DNA of 64,000 nt from Candidatus Methanoperedens sp. (GTDB taxonomy: Archaea; Halobacteriota; Methanosarcinia; Methanosarcinales; Methanoperedenaceae): NCBI GenBank assembly GCA_026552835.1, contig JAPMTY010000007.1, positions 1-64,000 of the forward strand, written 5' to 3'. Shown here piece after piece: positions 35,201 through 42,361 of this stretch; position 1 is the first letter of the stretch, and each line of letters opens with the position of its first letter. The translations under genes and the position numbers were made by a program. Under the pieces are notes generated by a model, which was given only the letters and a program-made list of their open reading frames with translations, was not told where the DNA came from and ran no database searches.

Positions 35201-35819
35201 ATTGGATGTCTATGTTGGAACCTATTCCTGGGGAAAAAACAATCGCATTAATAGGAACTGGACGATTGCCACCCTGTGCAAGGATGACCGTTTCGCCTAG
35301 GTTGTGGAACTTCGTGGTTGGGCTGGATAGCGCAATGATGAAAAAGCCGCCAGAAGGCGTGATCGACGTATATGGAAGTGGGCCTTCTACGTTTGGGGTG
35401 CCGCGACCAATGTAAATCGAGCCCGTGCCTGGGAAGGCGGACGCATCACTGACCTTAATCGAAGTCGAGCCAATGTTTGGCGGATTAGATCCAGAATAGA
35501 TTTTGGTGAAGATTTTCGTGAAGCTGGTGTCAGTTACACTTACCGATCCAGTTGCAGGCTTCGCCGTGATAGGGGTGACGCCTTCCTCTTGAGCAAGGCG
35601 CTTGAGGGCGTCGCCAGTGGCGCGGTCAACCGAAAAATCTCTAAGGATTTGGAACACATCGCCCGAAGAACGAGCGGCGACCAGGGCTACAACCTCGAAA
35701 AAGCTGGTGTTTGCCGATCCAACGTTAAAATCGTTGATCCCCAGCTTGGCAGCGTAGGCGCTGAGCATGTCAGAAACAAGCTGTTCGTAACTTTGTGGGG
35801 TAGGCAGATCGCTAGCCAT
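29229..35819 (-). CDS. giant baseplate J/gp6-like wedge protein
   Basis: A 2196-residue protein, the largest in the window. The N-terminal 330 residues are classical baseplate J: SYEQLVSDMLSAYAA, then DRATGDALKRLAQEEGV, TPGASGNVPAGSI, and TGADSETDDQLRVRIKRAK. The C-terminal 110 residues again match J (KRIQVSVDIRLLTGAP, RAVPGVQSVAI). Between them lie about 1700 residues of beta modules not found in ordinary J proteins (about 300-700 residues), including KYYVWFDVNGSNSDP near residue 1810, which is shared with the fibre at 20443. The inserts probably decorate the baseplate rim. Ribosome-binding site CGGAGT. Confidence 0.85.
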   Translation of the reverse strand: MASDLPTPQSYEQLVSDMLSAYAAKLGINDFNVGSANTSFFEVVALVAARSSGDVFQILRDFSVDRATGDALKRLAQEEGVTPITAKPATGSVSVTDTSFTKIFTKIYSGSNPPNIGSTSIKVSDASAFPGTGSIYIGRGTPNVEGPLPYTSITPSGGFFIIALSSPTTKFHNLGETVILAQGGNRPVPINAIVFSPGIGSNIDIQYTVTTAAVILDGETRVDNVQVSALTPGASGNVPAGSIKSFASSPFSGAAVTNPLPFTTGADSETDDQLRVRIKRAKASSGLGTATAVKSALIGATPSDEQATIVSDSLQTNTDGSATVFIDDGTGYEAKSAGVGLESIVDSALGGEKFFALQTGGRQAPVAKAFLQTTLFAPFDLIGGDTLAVVVGGVTYQHTFATDDFRSPGGATAFEVTASINADTALGFEATTAGGGMFIVIRAKAETNDEIMVTVPSGPGRDASVQVGFPSNTIETLRLYKNNVPLSKDGSTASVFSQTQQLWSPTIANGDTLILSVDGTDAITYTITDGDFIATNLYTSVASTNSLASWAQVFNAKLTGVTVTVVGQQLEVTSNLGASNRAQVVIDGASTLVSKGMFVSVIGLSSQGKASDFMLDRNTAQFELVEPLVAGDKLSAGTSQTQATISSNQIPSGVVTMSADAHLWLLIDNSGSLIPTGVGPNTNLAVSKPSTNIIRYTSSVSGAFSNVQTGDYAIIWSEELDPNNRLEGRVQAVTSTTLDLLVTASEYAAAVVQPAFLFLDGFVVLRSTLSPQKFRVQSGSKTLDQISQELQAQTQSLVFSVIQEQFLSASTETLDLTGSLMVVTADGQGKLLSFNNGDISTSKDSLLAFYDSGDEEGQLPSFLHALFAAGSAADPIDSFISSFTSSVSLSGRDPNELVGMLHPYGAVRDAQPYGEFVQETSIAGATIGITLNPDVRRLRVTDRYFLANPLDFGSADTAVVVLDNDASNKSFEIPFYRRAVTNTSVVSNPNNFNAYDVDSGVTANFVSAFGDFDFSNFKVWMRAKKVLKPTPSQTAILYRATKWGRSGEKINVAYVYPPVANSPISSTVEVGSTVPIRINLASGAPVTNFIDASTQWDITVTPNTPSAGIDQVTYTWNGIGTNPNMSLSGGEYVNITTQTEFDPANDGTFRVSTEVGFTPTATAFSVQRPNGVAVAETNKGTGVNGAITLYNNSPTTAAQIQAYVAANLSNYFSATLVNDGGTSGAGVIVLSTFEDSGFTYESVSLLDGINWLASSNLSGSPQFVFKNPLSLPTDVGYAFNNGEEVRIIPTTPDQVRRFISILAVTGFTTLGNVEVVDRAMRLMLTTQILGSSGAIQVIGGLGNEYEVPILDSAARLDNTYMTVSVDRVSSQGVHSDQWFRLQASMSQKKITQFSSNSSVSIVGNTPTTGQSTITLAGRTLTQRYLGKPRHHVRTRGRNFRVEKQGSLVCVSWDGVGSSPAFLKSSLNFNDSGGGTLNVAKVLNSSDSQYVLLTGVANFTELSIGDLFTVAGMTSPENNGTFLVTGVSDNGRIVQVLNPDAVNAFSHSTFTFSGNLTNGDQFTIGATTLTAVSPGPAGPNQFLIGGSQAASEANFAATVGTLAGFSATVSGNDVIVTSTAAAAEGGPAIPTSYSGSAVVTVDNANLTGDSFSAGDFTASSEVSEGDTVTFDAPFSVLNRGRFRVIRRYNDSIWIENSNVIEEEVTLPYNSISLGFDATTSFKVNATNHTAYLNWNGVGTEPTLENANVGDVVTFGTDFNAANRGDFMVIRSGVKLQQISNLTVPTGAQFTIGGAGKYFLINGAGNVSKYYVWFDVNGSNSDPGPIVGRTGITVPILSGDNAATVASKLATAINTGAPGVLTATFSGAVTTVTTVDFIETDDPANFNVPSPFSVQVSQEGRRTFLECINPLAVNDSTVLVSGGVLQCHRPQMQFWEYDATVAGDLFTIAGTILGANNAGTYTVIQVLDKDHLVIGTNLANATNVSLNGNETAVYVQEGVPYSGYKKVFLSAAQPGAPLRNELLFDTNNQYEKINESAGVQMTSLGKLNFSTVLRNGLDSYRYNTGLIAEANRIVYGDPRDPVTYPGVGAAGADIFIREPLDKRIQVSVDIRLLTGAPFNTVSQQVRSSVAALINSNDVGVSIDISSIISAARAVPGVQSVAIDSPQFDSTHDLIFLAPGEKARIIDPTLDISVNQIGN

Positions 35820-35884
35820 TCAAAAACTCCGTTATGACTTAAAGATTCACGTCTTGTGGCTTCCCTGTGTATATCAGGTTGCCG

Positions 35885-38491
35885 TTATGGAGTAAGGTCG
35901 AAACTTACAGGGAAAACGCCTGTTTGGCCAGAGATAGACACGCCCAAATTAATGGTCAGAGTTGGACCCTTCAAAATGATCTGGAGATTGGAAATGCTCG
36001 AAAATCTTGGGTCCTGAACGACCATCTCATTGAAAGAATTGAACAAATCTTGAATTTGAAGGTCAGAACTGATCGTTCCAGGCTTGATGCCAAGACCAAA
36101 GTTGGGGTGAACGAGTACAGTACCAGACTTGGTGCCGAACTTAATTCTTAAGGCCTGGATAATATTGGTAATTCCTGAGCTATACCTAAAGTCGCCGAAA
36201 TTATTGACCGCTAAGTCGCCAGTGTCGGTCAAAAGCCAATCCACCTTGCTTAAACCAGTGAGCGGATCGCTTGACGTGGAAGGAGGCGGAATGATATTTG
36301 AGTCATCTGGGACTGGAAGATCGCTAGGAATGAAAATTTTCTGTTGACTATTCACCGTGCCTGGCAGGTAAGCCTGGAGATAAGCTAAATCAGACGTGAC
36401 AAAGTTGTCCAGGTTCGGCAGACCATCTAGAGTCAGAAGGAAGCTCGTGTCTGATAGGCGGTCGATACCAAGAATGACCCTGGCAGAAGGAACCTGAGTG
36501 GCGCTCTTGATGACTACACGCTGACCAACGTAGAGGTTCTCCTGACTTTCAACGGTGATCTGGCGACCAGTCGCATTGGAAAGTAACGGATATTGAAACC
36601 CATTCTCGTCGATGTAGGGATCGCGTAGATTATTCAAAGTAACGATCTCAAGCCAGCGCTGAGCGTCGCCAAGATATCTAAAGGCAATCTGCTCCACCGT
36701 GGCACCAAATGGAACTGGCGCAAGCACCTTGCTGGTAGGAACGCTGAATGGAATGCCAGCGATATCTGCTAGACCCGCAACGTAGTCCATATTGGTCTGC
36801 GTGTTGATATCGTCAATAGCAGTACTCGCGCTTAAAATGTCGATAGACTGCATAACCTGATATAAGCTATTCAAAAGACCATATTCATCCAATGTGATTG
36901 GCTGAATTCGTGGCGTGGGGGCGGGCAGGCCATATATCCTGTTGTAGTAGGCATCACCGCTACCAAAACTATTAGATAACTGAAGGGCCAACTGTTGGAT
37001 TGTAATTCTGTATTTTTTTAACGTATCAACGGTCGTTAGTCTTGCATTTTCAATAATAGTATTTATGACATTTTGCTGAGTCGCATTTAATGCGAGATTA
37101 GAGAGAGGAACAGAGTCAAACAAACCAAAATTACCGTCTGGATTATTTAAAATATTGTTAATAGGATCAAGTTGTTGATTAATGGATGCAGCAGCGCCTA
37201 ATTGTCCGTTTGAGACCGCATCCATTGACAGCCCCTCTCTCAAACTGAGTCTATTTCTAATATCAACCAAAACAGATGCTACAGTAGGGTCATTTCTAAT
37301 ACCACTAGCCGTTGCGGGATTTAAACTTAAGCTAGCTAAAAAAGACGCAATGGAACTTTTAAAATCGCGTGCCACTTGAGTAGGTAAATCTGCGGCGGTG
37401 ACCGCGACGCCAGCCAGATCTTTTACGAATAACGATAATTGCCTTAAAATACTTAGTGGAAATTCTACGTCTGATCTCACAGCTCCAATGAGATTGATAG
37501 ACGCACTGGTGAGTTTGCGAGCCTCGCTGATCGTATTCATGATTCTTTGCAGAATGCCTGGACTGATTGGCTGGTTATTAGCTGGAAATTCACCGAGGAA
37601 GCCGTCCAAATTTATGCGTCTCCAAGCTTTAAGTTGAAGACTAAACATAATTTCCATTGGTCTTGCAACGTTTTGTTGCCAAGTGAAACTCATTGGGGTA
37701 ACAATAAATGACTGATTCTGCTTTGGAATATCAAAAACCAATCGCCAAGAAGCGTTCGCGGGATCGAGCTTGGCTTCAGCATACTGCTCTAGGAATTGTT
37801 GAAGCTGTAGGGCCTGATAATAGCCAGTGCTTTGTTCGCCTGCTTGGGAAGTTTCAGGCCTAATTGAAGTAGGCTTATTGGCTGGATGGTTTCCAGTAGC
37901 AGAATTGATGACCTTATTAACCTGACCTACCACGCCACCGAGCGCTTCAATTGTTCCGCCGAACAACGACTGAATGACCCCTGGCGTTCCAGGAGGCTTA
38001 TTGATGGCCTCTCTTTGAGGCCACACACCAAGTGTTCCTTGAATGTTGATTAACTTGAAGCGAACACCGCTGTGCTCTTCTAAAATGCCACGTAAAGTGG
38101 CCTGAGTACTGATTGCGTACTGATCCTGAATATTCAATTGTTGGGGCGTAATAGGTAAAACGAAAATCCATCCATTTAAATTCTCAAATGTAATGTTGGC
38201 AGTTCCAGTTCCTGGAGTTACAGTGTAATCAAGGCTATCATTAGATCCACCAACTATCTCGTTAGTTTCAGAGTCTATAACCACGAGCCTATAAGGAAAT
38301 AATTGGTCCCATCTACCTGGATCGATATCGATTGACCTAAAAAATCTACTATTTATCGACCCAGTACTTGCTTGCCATGGCAAAGTAGATGAAATTACGC
38401 TGTGCCGTTTGGTAGTTACAATACCCGCAGCGTCTTTAATGGACTGTACAGCATCCGAAATGCCAAGATTTAGGGAATTATCAAATGACAT
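35885..38491 (-). CDS. baseplate fusion: tube-initiator-like, LysM/gp53-like and gp25-like domains
   Basis: An 868-residue protein. The first 300 residues resemble a tail-tube initiator or DNA-circularisation-type protein (FVTPMSFTWQQNVARPMEIMFSL is close: FIVTPMSFTWQQNVARP). The middle is long and helical. Near residue 610 GATVEQIAFRYLGDAQRWLEI is a LysM/gp53-like element. The last 130 residues (LTDTGDLAVNNFGDFRYSSG, VLVHPNFGLGIKPG) are a gp25/W-like lysozyme-fold wedge domain. In T4 these functions are separate proteins. The middle part of the gene is AT-richer than its ends. Confidence 0.75.
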   Translation of the reverse strand: MSFDNSLNLGISDAVQSIKDAAGIVTTKRHSVISSTLPWQASTGSINSRFFRSIDIDPGRWDQLFPYRLVVIDSETNEIVGGSNDSLDYTVTPGTGTANITFENLNGWIFVLPITPQQLNIQDQYAISTQATLRGILEEHSGVRFKLINIQGTLGVWPQREAINKPPGTPGVIQSLFGGTIEALGGVVGQVNKVINSATGNHPANKPTSIRPETSQAGEQSTGYYQALQLQQFLEQYAEAKLDPANASWRLVFDIPKQNQSFIVTPMSFTWQQNVARPMEIMFSLQLKAWRRINLDGFLGEFPANNQPISPGILQRIMNTISEARKLTSASINLIGAVRSDVEFPLSILRQLSLFVKDLAGVAVTAADLPTQVARDFKSSIASFLASLSLNPATASGIRNDPTVASVLVDIRNRLSLREGLSMDAVSNGQLGAAASINQQLDPINNILNNPDGNFGLFDSVPLSNLALNATQQNVINTIIENARLTTVDTLKKYRITIQQLALQLSNSFGSGDAYYNRIYGLPAPTPRIQPITLDEYGLLNSLYQVMQSIDILSASTAIDDINTQTNMDYVAGLADIAGIPFSVPTSKVLAPVPFGATVEQIAFRYLGDAQRWLEIVTLNNLRDPYIDENGFQYPLLSNATGRQITVESQENLYVGQRVVIKSATQVPSARVILGIDRLSDTSFLLTLDGLPNLDNFVTSDLAYLQAYLPGTVNSQQKIFIPSDLPVPDDSNIIPPPSTSSDPLTGLSKVDWLLTDTGDLAVNNFGDFRYSSGITNIIQALRIKFGTKSGTVLVHPNFGLGIKPGTISSDLQIQDLFNSFNEMVVQDPRFSSISNLQIILKGPTLTINLGVSISGQTGVFPVSFDLTP

Positions 38492-38528
38492 AAGAATAAG
38501 ATTGTGGGGTCAGATCTACCTTTTTCCT

Positions 38529-38540
38529 GTGATATATCAC
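38529..38540 (+). promoter_or_regulatory. palindrome and extended -10 before the lipoprotein gene
   Basis: GTGATATATCAC is a perfect 12-base palindrome. The bases TGATATATC (38530-38538) within it form an extended -10-like element that ends 6 bases before the ATG at 38545. No Shine-Dalgarno site is present. It may serve as promoter of a leaderless transcript, operator, or both. Confidence 0.45.
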
Positions 38541-38544
38541 GAGT

Positions 38545-39072
38545 ATGAAGAGATTAACCATCGCATTTATTGGCCTTTTGATTTTGGCTGCCTGCGCCAC
38601 CATTAACTATTTTCGCCCCAAGTACCACGACGTAGACAAACAAATCCAGCCAATATACAACGAATACATTGAGCTAAGTATCCTTAAACACATCACTTTT
38701 AAGCATAAAGTGAACGTAGGATTTGGTAAGCTTGACGAACCCACAGTAGGCATGTGCGTGTACACGTCTACGTTCAGGGAAATTACCATCGACCCAGACT
38801 GGTGGAAATACGCTACCGAAACCAGCAGGACGGCCCTGATCTTTCACGAACTAACTCATTGTTATTGTGGAAGAAGTCATGATTATGGTGGAATGACTCC
38901 CTACCCAGAGGCCAAGGACATTGACTCAAATTTTGCCGCGCAAAGAAGCGAATTCTGGGATGACGCCTGTCCTACCAGCATCATGTATCCAAAGGTCGTT
39001 TTCGACTACTGTATGCGACTCCACTATAACGAATACATTGAAGAAATGTTCGATCGTTGCGAACCGTGGTAA
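38545..39072 (+). CDS. metzincin-like lipoprotein metalloprotease
   Basis: A 175-residue lipoprotein. Residues 1-17 are a signal peptide with lipobox LAAC (C17), so the mature protein would be anchored in a membrane on the periplasmic side. HELTHCYCGRSH (H101, H105, H112) is a HEXXH zinc site with a third His, similar to the metzincin pattern but with one extra residue, and SIMYP (M147) is a plausible Met-turn. The C-terminus has several Cys. It could cleave envelope proteins. It opens a plus-strand cassette inside the minus-strand tail genes. Confidence 0.65.
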   Translation: MKRLTIAFIGLLILAACATINYFRPKYHDVDKQIQPIYNEYIELSILKHITFKHKVNVGFGKLDEPTVGMCVYTSTFREITIDPDWWKYATETSRTALIFHELTHCYCGRSHDYGGMTPYPEAKDIDSNFAAQRSEFWDDACPTSIMYPKVVFDYCMRLHYNEYIEEMFDRCEPW

Positions 39073-39092
39073 TTGACGAACGGAGCCAACTT

Positions 39093-39101
39093 TGATAAAC
39101 T
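39093..39101 (+). promoter_or_regulatory. extended -10 before the C39-like peptidase gene
   Basis: TGATAAACT, identical to the element at 25109, ends 6 bases before the GTG at 39108. Only a weak GGAAC could act as ribosome-binding site, so the transcript may be leaderless. Confidence 0.4.
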
Positions 39102-39107
39102 GGAACG

Positions 39108-39557
39108 GTGAAGATCATACGCAAGAATCGAAAAAAGAGCGACTGCGGAGTGATTGCGGCCTTCAACGCCGCTTCCTGGTGCAACCTTGGCCACTCCTAT
39201 CGGGATGTGGAAAAGGCAGCAAAGTCCTGCGGGTATCACCCCGAAAAAGGGATCTATCACTTTCAGTTTTCCAATCTTATATCCAAGCTCAACATACCCG
39301 CCAAAAAGATGCGACCACGCAGTCTTGGCGAGCTGGAGAGTAAAATGTACCTAGGGAAGTTTTTCATCTTCCTGTACACGCCGACTGGCGAGTTCAATGG
39401 TCACGCAATCGTAGCTTTCACGGATCACGAGGGCAACATCAGGCTCATCAATCCAGACAGCGAGCGAGAAACGTGGGACGAATTTGCCGCAGAGATTTAC
39501 GCCAAAGGGATGAAGAACATGTCGGTGTGGGAGCTTCCTTGTAGAGAACTAGTATGA
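39108..39557 (+). CDS. C39-like papain-fold cysteine peptidase
   Basis: A 149-residue protein starting at GTG. SDCGVIAAFNAAS (C13) is the nucleophile motif, GHAIVAF (H99) the catalytic His, and NPDS (N115) the third residue, in the order of C39/papain-like peptidases. No signal peptide is seen. Without ABC transporter parts it is probably a stand-alone protease or amidase. It follows the lipoprotein metalloprotease and overlaps the next gene by 4 bases. Confidence 0.6.
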   Translation: MKIIRKNRKKSDCGVIAAFNAASWCNLGHSYRDVEKAAKSCGYHPEKGIYHFQFSNLISKLNIPAKKMRPRSLGELESKMYLGKFFIFLYTPTGEFNGHAIVAFTDHEGNIRLINPDSERETWDEFAAEIYAKGMKNMSVWELPCRELV

Positions 39558-39919
39558 TGTCTTCTGATCAGAAAAAAGTAGTGATTCAAACTTACAACCA
39601 TCTCATCGAAAATGAAAAGCGCGGCTGGGACGACTTAGACGACTACATGGAGTATCTGGACTACCTAGACAACGCCCAGCTGAAACGAGAGGTCGATGTT
39701 ATCTACGCCAACCATCGAGGTCAGACGGTCAAGTGCCAACAAAATCACGCCAAAGAGAAATGCTTCATCCCCGTTCTAGTTGAGGCGGTGAACGCTATCC
39801 TGGAACTCTACAAGGACAAAGAAGACATGCACAAGAAGAATCGCTACATCCTTCAGTACTATCTGGCTATGAACCACGCCAAGATGATCCTGCTAGAAGA
39901 GCAGGCTAGTGTACCCTAA
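39554..39919 (+). CDS. hypothetical protein
   Basis: A 121-residue charged helical unknown protein (DDLDDYMEYLDYLDNAQLKREV). It begins at the ATGATG overlapping the upstream stop. It contains CQQNHAKEKC, a possible metal site. Its end overlaps the convergent gene by 14 bases. Confidence 0.6.
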   Translation: MMSSDQKKVVIQTYNHLIENEKRGWDDLDDYMEYLDYLDNAQLKREVDVIYANHRGQTVKCQQNHAKEKCFIPVLVEAVNAILELYKDKEDMHKKNRYILQYYLAMNHAKMILLEEQASVP

Positions 39920-40193
39920 AAGGCATTACTCTCAGATTCATCAGAAGACGCCTTGCGTTCTTCTTCTCTGATCGAGTTCCCTCTTTGATCTGCCTGGTGA
40001 CTTCCCCTAGGATGTTCTTGTAGAAGTGATGTGCGTCCGCCTCAGCAAACAAAAACGCGCCATCTGTCTCGAAGAAATCCGAACCAGCTTGAAGAACAAA
40101 CGTGGTCGATTCCGTAGACTTGATTTCCTCTTCGGAATAGGTCACGAAGGGATTTTTCTTGGAGCGCTTTGTTTTGGTTTTACGCTTTGCCAC
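39906..40193 (-). CDS. small basic hypothetical protein
   Basis: A 95-residue protein. I take GTG 40193 as the start (MAKRKTKTKRSKKNPF), because it overlaps the stop of the upstream gene as TAGTG, the same arrangement as at 55535. An ATG at 40241 would overlap by 49 bases. The N-terminus is strongly basic. Function unknown. Confidence 0.55.
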   Translation of the reverse strand: MAKRKTKTKRSKKNPFVTYSEEEIKSTESTTFVLQAGSDFFETDGAFLFAEADAHHFYKNILGEVTRQIKEGTRSEKKNARRLLMNLRVMPFRVH

Positions 40194-40732
40194 TACGTAC
40201 CCAGTATAAACTTGATCGAGATAATTGTCGATAGATCCCATAGGGTATGGCCTAACATCACGGTTCCAAAGCCGTATTTTTTACCCAGCCTGATGGAGTA
40301 TGGAACGTATAGGCTCAGGAGTGCCGCTGGCAGGAGTCCTTGATAGACGTGACCAAGGCCGAATTCTAGCATGACCATCAAAGTCAAAAAGCCATGAATA
40401 GGCCAGGTCCACTTCTTGGTTCCCAGGAATTGTCTCAAAAGCAAAAGGGGCAATCCGTGACAAGCGTCTTCCCAGAAAACTGTCAAGGTGAGCGGCCAAG
40501 GAATTAGCGAGAGATTCTTACCAGCTTCTTCTATCATGTGAGCGTGAGGGAATAGCTTAAATAGTGCGATTCTATACAGCGTAACGACACACAGAAATCT
40601 GACGAAGTTCATAATGGCTGGCCTTTCTACTCTCACCAAATTGCCGTAACCAGCCTTGACTGTTGCCCATATTACAGCAGCGCCTAAGAGCCAGCATGGA
40701 TACATTGTCAAAATCGCTTCTTTTAGAGTCAT
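40193..40732 (-). CDS. CPBP-like intramembrane protease homologue
   Basis: A 179-residue membrane protein with about five membrane segments. Its three motifs are ordered as in the CPBP (CAAX/Abi) family: an acidic pair E88-D89 in VFWEDACHG, FxxxH as F124-GLG-H128, and HxxxD as H162-TLW-D166. The family usually has EE and an Arg in the first motif; here it is ED and no Arg is in place, so activity is uncertain. CPBP proteins process prenylated proteins or bacteriocins, or give immunity. In a phage it might protect against superinfection or block host processing (inference). Confidence 0.55.
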   Translation of the reverse strand: MTLKEAILTMYPCWLLGAAVIWATVKAGYGNLVRVERPAIMNFVRFLCVVTLYRIALFKLFPHAHMIEEAGKNLSLIPWPLTLTVFWEDACHGLPLLLLRQFLGTKKWTWPIHGFLTLMVMLEFGLGHVYQGLLPAALLSLYVPYSIRLGKKYGFGTVMLGHTLWDLSTIISIKFILGT

Positions 40733-40739
40733 AAATCAC

Positions 40740-41447
40740 CTATGTCGCAGTTCCTGTTCCAGAACCAGAGCCGCCGATGCCGCAAACCTGACTTGGACCT
40801 GGAATACAAGTTCCAGTAATGGTCACTTGACCAGTGGAATGTTGTTGAATCAAAGCTACGTAACTTTCGGAAATTGCCTGTGCTAGTCTGGGCCAAAAAC
40901 GACCCCTGAGACGTGGAGCAGCGGCAATGATCGCTCCTTTGATGGCTGACGCGGAGAGGCCGCTGAATTGACCGTTGTTGATCAAGCCTGTGCCCATATA
41001 AATCTGTGGGTGGGTGGAAACTAGCGTCCACGCAGTCGGATAGTAGGTTTGAAAAGCATCGTTGATGCCCTGGCACAAAGCCAAGAGAAAGAGTCCAGAA
41101 TTCCTAGCTTGAGGTGGATACGGGTCATGACTGGTTTTTCCAAAGTCAGCAATGATGTACCCTCTTACTCTGGTATACAGATCTGTAATGAAGAAATTGG
41201 GGTCTGGCACAATCCCAACGCCTGCGCCCGTTCCAGGAACGAGCGGAGAGCCTTCCACACCGCTATCCGTAGTGGTGAACATGATCACTGGACCGCCTGA
41301 AATGATGCCTGTTCCGATGGCCTGACACATCTCGACGAAAAACTCAGGACGCTTCTGGGCGAGCGGAAAATGATTCTGCACAGCGCCCATTCGGGAGTTC
41401 ACGTCGCTTTGAACTAGTGCTGCTAGTGCTGAGCCGCTTGCCGCCAT
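40740..41447 (-). CDS. hypothetical virion structural protein
   Basis: A 235-residue protein coupled by a one-base stop/start overlap to the spike gene. It contains long helices (YTRVRGYIIADFG, LARLLRGRFW-like region) and ends in a Gly/Ser/Thr-rich tail (GIGGSGSGTGTAT). Its position after the spike suggests a baseplate role. I do not recognise a domain. Confidence 0.6.
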   Translation of the reverse strand: MAASGSALAALVQSDVNSRMGAVQNHFPLAQKRPEFFVEMCQAIGTGIISGGPVIMFTTTDSGVEGSPLVPGTGAGVGIVPDPNFFITDLYTRVRGYIIADFGKTSHDPYPPQARNSGLFLLALCQGINDAFQTYYPTAWTLVSTHPQIYMGTGLINNGQFSGLSASAIKGAIIAAAPRLRGRFWPRLAQAISESYVALIQQHSTGQVTITGTCIPGPSQVCGIGGSGSGTGTAT

Positions 41448-42361
41448 TACACGTCCCCTGTCGTAGTTTCGCTAGGTTGAACTGGAACGCCAGTAATGAA
41501 GTCAACTACTCCCTGATGGGAGTTGGCGGTTGTGATGCCAGAAGAAGTGCCGTTCAGCTTGATCTTAGGAGATTTAACATCCACCTGGGCAGACGCATTC
41601 ACCTTAGCATTCGTGCATTGGACATTCACATCACCCTTGGCAACGATGTTGATGTTGCCCTGAGCATTGAGAGTGATATCTTTTTTCGCAGTGATCGAAG
41701 CTGTTCCGCCCTTTTCCATCCTGAAAGTGACACCAGTATGATCAACCTGGAAGGAGCCATCCTTCTCGATTTTGACAGTAGTGGTGCCTTGACTGGAATC
41801 TGTGGGAGTGCCCTTGCTATCTGTAGCGCCCTTGAATTGTAGAGATGTACTACCGTCCTTATCGACCTTGATATGAACGCCGTTGAACTCACCTTCAAGC
41901 CTTGGACCAGTATCGGTCAGCTTAGTCTTTCGATCAGGATGAGTCATGGACCCAACGATGATGGCCTTCTCAGACATACCATCAAGACAGAGAATGAGTA
42001 CGATGGCACCATCCTGGCCCTTAAAATCTACAGAGTTGTTCTTTGTAGTATTGGAATTTTTTTGCCTAAGAGTTTTTTCTAAAAAATCCCCTATGCCACC
42101 CAATCCTTCAGCAGACATACAGTTTTTATATGTGACGGACGCAATGCCTTTATTTCCGTCCTGTTGAATCACTACAACATCGTATTCTGTAGTTAATTTA
42201 GATAAGTTTTTTTTGTCACTTACAGGATACGTAGCGGAAATCATTCCTATTCTAAGGGGAGTGTTCTGATATGTTCTATTGAATCCTCTAAAAAAATCTT
42301 CTGAATTATGACCCAACAAGCCGTGAGGAAGCACTCCTCCGTTTTTCAAAAAATTGTTCAT
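41447..42361 (-). CDS. baseplate central spike (gp5/VgrG-like)
   Basis: A 304-residue protein. The N-terminal 140 residues look like the OB-fold domain (LRIGMISATYPVSDKK, GQDGAIVLILCLDG). The C-terminal half is a run of short beta repeats (ITAKKDITLNAQGNINIVAKG and DVNVQCTNAKVNASAQVDVKS), which is the triple-stranded beta-helix pattern of gp5 spikes. It would sit at the tail tip and pierce the outer membrane. No lysozyme domain is inserted, unlike T4 gp5. Confidence 0.8.
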   Translation of the reverse strand: MNNFLKNGGVLPHGLLGHNSEDFFRGFNRTYQNTPLRIGMISATYPVSDKKNLSKLTTEYDVVVIQQDGNKGIASVTYKNCMSAEGLGGIGDFLEKTLRQKNSNTTKNNSVDFKGQDGAIVLILCLDGMSEKAIIVGSMTHPDRKTKLTDTGPRLEGEFNGVHIKVDKDGSTSLQFKGATDSKGTPTDSSQGTTTVKIEKDGSFQVDHTGVTFRMEKGGTASITAKKDITLNAQGNINIVAKGDVNVQCTNAKVNASAQVDVKSPKIKLNGTSSGITTANSHQGVVDFITGVPVQPSETTTGDV

